From assembly GCA_030035585.1 (NCBI GenBank), contig CM057482.1, positions 48,775,501 through 48,839,500 on the forward strand: a stretch of 64,000 nt of DNA, in the 5' to 3' direction. Shown here piece by piece: positions 58,690 through 64,000 of this stretch. The position numbers and the translations under genes were made by a program. Below the pieces are notes generated by a model, which was given only the letters and a program-made list of their open reading frames with translations, was not told the DNA's origin and ran no database searches. The stretch comes from Dugong dugon (taxonomy: Eukaryota; Chordata; Mammalia; Sirenia; Dugongidae). Within the stretch, counting starts at the first letter, position 1. Each line of letters opens with the position of its first letter.

Positions 58690-59050
58690 AATCCTACAAA
58701 CAGCTTCCACCATCCACCTATTTGTCATACTGTGGTGGTTTGTGTGTGGCTGTGATGCTGGAAGCTATGTCACCAGTATTTCAAATACCAGCAGGGTCAC
58801 CCCCGGTGGGCAAGTTTCGGCAGATCTTCCAGATAAGACAGACTAGGAAGAAAGGCCTGGTGATCTTTTTCCAAAAATTAGCCAGTGACAACCCTATGGT
58901 TCACAATAGAATACTCTCAAATATAGTGCTGGAAGATAAGCCCCCTAGGTTGGAAGGCACCCAAAACACACACTGGCCACAACAATGGACTCATTCTGTT
59001 ATACACGGTGTTACCATGAGTTGGAGATGATTCGACAGCAGCTAACAACA
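58690..59050 (+). mobile_element. Internally deleted RTE copy beside a PCSK6 exon
   Basis: CCACCATCCACCTATTTGTC to GGTTGGAAGGCACCCAAAAC is RTE 5' text; CACAACAATGGACTC and GTTATACACGGTGTTACCAT are from the last 150 bp, themselves shortened. It ends CGACAGCAGCTAACAAC. Antisense to PCSK6. Confidence 0.88.
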
Positions 59051-59979
59051 ATAGAAACAGCTTCAAAAATCCTCCATCCAACATAAATCTTGCCCTGATC
59101 TGAGAGGCGCACTCTGCTCCCAGAAGACACACCCTCCAACATGCTTCCTCACACGTATCTCCAGCATATATCCTGGGTTCATGAACATGAAGGTGGGTTT
59201 AGAGGCCCCTTCTTAGATAAACAGCACTAAGCCATATTTCAAATGAAGCATAAACGCCACCACATCTCAAGGTAAACTAATACCATTTAAAGTTTTTTCT
59301 TTTAACTATCTTAGCCACATTTTTTTAGACATGAATTAATGTTCATTTAGGGTCAGGCATCCTTGAAGTCGCTCAGTTAGTGTCAAGTCAGGTCTACACC
59401 AAAATATTCCCTTATAAACAAACTCCGTCCCTCCACCCCGTGGGTAAACTGAAATATGTAAGAATGAACCCTCGCTCTCAAATGCAACAAGGGAGCCAGA
59501 GAAAACAGTCCGGCCATCTGCTTGGGGATTGTGAAAAGGTCAGATGAGAACACCAACTCCCCCCTCCCCCCGGGTGTCCCAATCTCTTGCCAGAGGCAGT
59601 GTGTCAGGACAGATTGCAGCCTGATGGCTGGACGGAACCCAGAGAAGCGCTGTGCCCAACCCCTGGCCTGCAGGATGGCTGGCCCTCTGTGGCCCTTTCG
59701 GTAGCCCGGGCCTCCCCAGTGACCTGCCCCCACTGTGTGGTGATCCTTGAACATCAGGACATCCTTCTCAGGAGACCTGCTTCTTGTGCTAACCTTCACT
59801 GGTTGTTTAAAATAGCTACTTGGTCGCCATACTGGAAAGCCGAGCTTTCCAAATACCTAAAGATGGACTGAGTATTATACAGACTCTCAAGCTGCCCTTC
59901 CCAGCCTACATAATCCTAGTTTTTTCCTAGCTTCTAATTAAAGGGTAAATGTAAGACTAACTGTCCTCTAGAGGGTTAT
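59051..59979. other. Unique intron sequence
   Basis: No gene or repeat recognised; 59383-59871 has overlapping fortuitous frames on both strands. Confidence 0.4.
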
Positions 59980-60155
59980 ATATATTGTGATTATGAGCAC
60001 GGGTTTTCAGTCAACTAAACCTGTTCAACACTTCCCCAGCCCCATCACCACAATTAGCTGTGGCACTTTTTGCAAGGATATTCAACCCCTGTGAAGCTCA
60101 ATTCCTTATGTGTAAAGTGGGTATAACACAACTTTTCCCTTACAGTTGTTTTAGG
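59980..60155 (+). mobile_element. MIR SINE
   Basis: TGTGATTATGAGCACGGGTT, AAGCTCAATTCCTTATGTGT, AAGTGGGTATAACACAAC. Confidence 0.75.
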
Positions 60156-60720
60156 ACTAAAATCTACCCAACTCACAGCAAACCCCTGGCCACCCCCACC
60201 CCACCACAGCCATTTTGTCTGCTATGAGCCGACCCCGAAAGAGTTGACTGGCCCAGGCAGAGACCTGAAGGGACTTGGATGCTGTGAGTGGCCGTTTCTC
60301 CCTGTGGCATGGTCAGCACAGCACATCTTCTACAAGAAAATAAAGCAGGTGTGCAGAGAGACAGACAGCCCTCCCAGCCTCTCAACTGTCCTTCAGCCCC
60401 TGCTTCCAGAAATCCTGGATGGCTGCCTCTTGTTCTTGGGTTTCAGGAAATACTCCCAGTCCTTGAAATAAAGAACCTCCTTTTTCACTTAAGCTGCCCC
60501 AGTGGGTTACAGTTACCACAGAACATCGAATACTACGACAGTCATGAGAAGTAAAATGCATATCATCTGCATAGTGCCTAGTTAGTGTCTAGAACCTGCT
60601 TGATAAACGGAGGCTGGTATGATGGGGAGATGAGCTTCCTTCTCTGGTTCCCCTCCATCCCCCTCCCTAGGTCCGGGATACTGTAGATTCTGTCCCAGTC
60701 TGGGTCTGTATTCTAAATAG
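60156..60720. other. Unique intron sequence
   Basis: No gene or repeat recognised. Confidence 0.4.
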
Positions 60721-60724
60721 ACCC

Positions 60725-60875
60725 GCTTCCTGCTGGGTGGCCTGGAACTCAACGTCTCTGAGTCTTAGTTTCCTCATGAGAATGACAACCATTACCTTGA
60801 AGAGTTGCTCTGAGATACATACGTGAAAGCGCTAGCAGAGCAGCTGGCAGGTAATAAGTGCTCAATGAACAGTTT
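60725..60875 (+). mobile_element. MIR SINE
   Basis: CTGAGTCTTAGTTTCCTCAT, TTGCTCTGAGATACATACG, GGCAGGTAATAAGTGCTCAA. Confidence 0.85.
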
Positions 60876-61067
60876 TCTGAGATTCTGATTCTCAGTTCAT
60901 TTTCTACCTCAAGACCTTTTTTCTTCTCCATAAGCCTGTTTTGCACCTATTGTGACCTATTTTGCACAAAACATTTTTGTTTCTCTTCTTACAGATAAGT
61001 CATCTTTATCACTTTTTCAGAAAGGTTAATTGCTATATATGTCACAAGGCTCCAGCTAAATCATGCT

Positions 61068-61232
61068 AAAAAAAAAACAAACCCATTGCCATCAAGTTGA
61101 TTCTGACTCATAGCAACCCTAAAGGACAGGGTAGAACTGCCCCATAGGGCTTCAAAGGAGTGACTGGTGGATTTGAACTGCCAGCATTTTGGCTAGCAGC
61201 CAAGCTCTTAACCACTGCACCACCAGGGCTCC
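61068..61232 (-). mobile_element. AfroSINE, short type
   Basis: CCCATTGCCATCAAGTTGAT at the tail side and GAGCCCTGGTGGTGCAGTGG on the minus strand; middle block absent. Confidence 0.94.
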
Positions 61233-61277
61233 AAAGGCTGTTATTTATCAGCAGAGGCAATAATGAAGTCTTTACTT

Positions 61278-61653
61278 ACTGACACCTTTGAGTTATGGTG
61301 TTGTCCAAGAATGTTGAATACACCATGGACTGTCAAAAGAATGAACAAATCTGTCTTGGAGGAAGTACAGCCAGAATGTTCCTTAGAAGCAAGGACGGTG
61401 AGACTTCTTCTCACATACTTTGGACATGTTATCAGGAGGGACCAGTCCCTAGAGAAGGACATCATGCTTGGTAAAGTAGAGGATCAGTGAAAAAAGGAAG
61501 ACCCTCAGCAAGATGGACTGACACAGTGGCTGCAACAATGGGCTCAAACATAACAAATGTGAGGATGGTGCAGGACCGGGCAGTGTTTCGTTTTGTTGTA
61601 CAGAGGGTTGCTATGAGTTGGAACTGGCTCGACGGCACCTAACAATAACAACT
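61278..61653 (+). mobile_element. RTE LINE 3' end, 5' truncated
   Basis: CACCTTTGAGTTATGGTGTT, TCTGTCTTGGAGGAAGTACA, and GCTCGACGGCACCTAACAAT at the end; contains the final ORF codons and 3' UTR. Confidence 0.93.
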
Positions 61654-62526
61654 TACAGCAGCGTTTAATCAACATGTTTGCTCATAAGCTGCTTTTGTCT
61701 CTGGGAGATGTTACACAACTTTTGGTCTTTTAAGTCTAGGCATTCAAATCAATTCCCATTCAGGGTTGTGGAGAAAGAACTAAGAGTTGAATCCCATTTT
61801 CTGGCCAAGGGGTGGATTAAGGGCAGAGGTGCTGACCCTTAGCAGGTCCACGTCAGTGTGGCCCCGGAAGCCATTCAAATCAGCACCTGGCCTTGGGGCA
61901 GCAGAGCTAGCCAGAGGTGTCACATTCAGTTTCACCAACAGCCACCCCTCCAGTCACAGGCTGGTTACAAGGCAGTTCAACCCTGTACCTTGAGGCCACC
62001 ATGACCATCCTTAGCAATGGCCCAAAGGGTCTGCACTAATGGAACTGCTCTTCTCCTCAAGCAATCCAGGGAGGGAACAGATGGTCCCTACAGTGCTGTC
62101 CTGGCAAACTGCCTCTGGTGGCAGCAGTGGCCAGAGCTGCATCTGTTTGGAAACTTGTGTCTAGCCTAGCATGGGGGCTGAGGTGCTGGGGAGAGCCACT
62201 CCCACTGCAGGGGAGAAGAGAACACCAGCCAAGGCTACCCTCCTGCCCTTGCAAAGCCAGCTGCAGAAGCAGCTGGAATCTGTTTCAGAAAAGAGGGGAG
62301 GGGTAGGTCACTGACTGGTCACAAATCTGAAGAGGTCCCAAGGGTCCCTCTGAGATTCTGTGCACTGCCATCACTCTCTGGTTCCTTACAGAGGGGGCGG
62401 GACTCGGGGTGGGAGCTGCCACATTGCCACCTTATGACCACAGATTTGAGAATCAGGCTAACTATAGGCCCCCAAGTTTGAGTGAGGATTGCTTGATCTT
62501 GAAATTTCAGAGGTGTTAAGAGAAAA
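61654..62526. other. Unique intron sequence
   Basis: No gene or repeat recognised. Confidence 0.4.
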
Positions 62527-62702
62527 TGGTGGCAAAGTAGTTAATGTGCCGGGCTGCTAACCGAAAGGTTGGTGGTTTGAACCCACCAGCTGCTCTGAGG
62601 GAGAAAGATGTGGCAGTTTGCTTCGGTAAAGATGGAAACCCTATGGGGCAGTTCTACTCTGTCCTATAGGGTCGTTAAGAATCGACTCGACGGCAGTGGG
62701 TT
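62527..62702 (+). mobile_element. AfroSINE, undeleted type
   Basis: GTTAATGTGCCGGGCTGCTA, then GGGAGAAAGATGTGGCAGTT and TTCGGTAAAGATGGAAACCC: the middle block is present. It ends AATCGACTCGACGGCAGTGG. Confidence 0.94.
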
Positions 62703-62785
62703 TCCCCATGTAGAATGACCATTGTCCTCCTGTGTCTGTGGATGGGCTGTGGTTTGTAAAATACTAATTCATTCAGAACAGGACT

Positions 62786-62985
62786 CAGCAAACTATGGCC
62801 CGAGGGCCAAATCAGGGTCCACCACCAGCTTTTATAAGTTAAGTTTCCTTGGAACGCAGCCACACCTACTCATTTACTTATTGCCCAGGACAGCTGAGTA
62901 GTTGCAAAAGAGACCATATGGCCCATGGAACCAAAAATCTTTACCACCTGGGCCTTACAGAAAAGATTTGCCCACCCATGATTTA
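62786..62985. mobile_element. hAT-type nonautonomous relic
   Basis: CAGCAAACTATGGCCCGAGG, GTTTCCTTGGAACGCAGCCA, GAGACCATATGGCCCATGG and AAGATTTGCCCACCC are a common placental DNA-transposon text. MER subfamily not assigned. Confidence 0.7.
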
Positions 62986-63725
62986 CAGCATTAGCTGCTG
63001 AAAATATTTTGGGATCCACCAAAGACTCTGATGTTAAACAAGGGTTCTCTAAAGGCCGGGAACTGCCAGTCCATACGCGGAGGGACGGCTTTACAGACAC
63101 AGGTGCGCCTGTAGTTCTAGGTCAAGGCCCCTCCTGACACCCCCAAGGTCTCCTTCAGTCACCAAGTTATCTTTTCTCTGTGACCCGTACCTGCCAGCGT
63201 CCTGGGAGGTCATTCCTTTTCCTGCCTTTGGCTCCCATTGCATCAGGCACAGGGCAGGAATGTGAGGTTTTCATCATAGGTAGAGGTCAGAAAGGATCAA
63301 GGGGTGGTGAAGCAGGAGGTGGGAGCACCCCAAACAGGCAGGCGACCACACGTGGGACATGTCCTGTGAAGAAGTCATCGTGGCCTTGGAAGATACAGCA
63401 TTTGATGTAATTCTTTCCTGCTCCCTGCTCCTTCCCCACCCAGCTAACTCCCTGCTCCTTCCCCACCCAGCTAACACTTCTCAGATTCTCACCTGACCTA
63501 CCACAGCAGTGTCAACCCAGGTAGGTCCTTCCCCTACTTAGCAAGTTGCTCCTTAAGCCCTCTGGGTGTCTTCATGAGGCAGGACAGGATGCCGGGCTGG
63601 GTGGCCCCAGCCTTGGGCAGGGTCACTGGTGGGAACATGGCCACTGGCCTGGTTAAATGCAAGGGCTGGCAGACCACCCTCTGGCCCTGACTCGAAGGTT
63701 CGGGTGTAGGACAGAACCACAGAGG
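62986..63725. other. Unique intron with a 27-bp tandem duplication
   Basis: No gene seen. A perfect direct repeat of 27 bp (starting CTCCCTGCTCCTTCCCC) lies at 63421-63447 and 63448-63474. Confidence 0.6.
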
Positions 63726-63727
63726 TG

Positions 63728-63845
63728 CCTCAGCGAGATCTCTCATTTTACTGATGGGGAAACTGAGGTCCAGGGAAGTTAAGCCCAAATTCGTACCCTG
63801 GGGCTCCTGATTTCTGAACTAGCATCTCCCTATTCTGCCCATAAA
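63728..63845 (-). mobile_element. MIR SINE fragment
   Basis: TTTTACTGATGGGGAAACTG, GGTCCAGGGAAGTTAAGCCC. Confidence 0.8.
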
Positions 63846-64000
63846 GAGGTGACAACGTTTGACACCAAAGGACATACAGATAGACAAAATAGAGTTTAGG
63901 ACTACTGCTACACTTTTTATATACCTTCAGGGTCAAACTGACAGGAGCTGGAATCATCAGAATAAACACAAAAGTCGGGGGTGGTGGTATAAAGGTTTTA

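Noticed and set aside
58653-64000. Search for PCSK6 first coding exon and CpG-island promoter
   Set aside because: No YTNHWAV-like coding text and no CpG-dense block; the exon must lie beyond the window.
1-64000. CRISPR arrays, operons, tRNA or rRNA genes
   Set aside because: No spaced direct repeats of that kind and no cloverleaf genes; AfroSINE 5' parts look tRNA-like only by descent and are repeats.

Overview
This is mammalian genomic DNA from an afrotherian, most likely a paenungulate (elephant, manatee or hyrax line). The evidence is the repeat content: at least sixteen AfroSINE copies, their RTE-class LINE partner with the same 3' tail, and L1 families with unfamiliar 3' ends, on top of ancient placental repeats (MIR, L2, MER5, MLT1). 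Many AfroSINEs carry a clean internal deletion that, as I recall, marks the group shared by elephants, hyraxes and sea cows.

The only host gene I can support is PCSK6 (PACE4), a furin-like proprotein convertase on the minus strand. Five consecutive coding exons are visible, in transcription order: 58549-58653, 24540-24650, 23244-23387, 22192-22268 and 19711-19799. They encode the second half of the prodomain, the RVKR autocleavage site, and the catalytic Asp and His of the subtilisin fold. All have GT/AG splice sites, and phases join without a break. The signal-peptide exon lies beyond 64000 and the exons with the oxyanion Asn and catalytic Ser lie below position 1. The window is therefore the inside of one gene: about 19.7 kb of a downstream intron, a tight exon cluster, a 33.9-kb intron, one exon, and at least 5.3 kb of the first intron.

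Layout: 1-3360 AfroSINEs and unique sequence; 3360-14283 two old plus-strand L1s, the first broken by a younger minus-strand L1, an AfroSINE and an RTE tail; 14700-18545 LTR relics, MIR and MER5; 19711-24650 the exon cluster with small repeats between; 25360-28856 MIR, unique DNA and an MLT1 LTR; 28857-42861 a 14-kb nest in which an RTE holds an L1, the L1 holds a second RTE inserted with an inverted 5' part, and that RTE holds an LTR; 44650-47410 another minus-strand L1 with an LTR inside; 47410-58480 mostly unique intron with a solo ERV1-type LTR, a palindromic hAT element and microsatellites; 58690-64000 RTE derivatives, AfroSINEs, MIRs and a hAT relic.

I found no CRISPR array, operon, RNA gene, CpG island or second host gene. 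The interesting content is structural: the four-level nest with its twin-primed RTE, three differently internally deleted RTE copies, an LTR edge that seems to supply a PCSK6 branch point, and some repeat-free stretches that could be regulatory.
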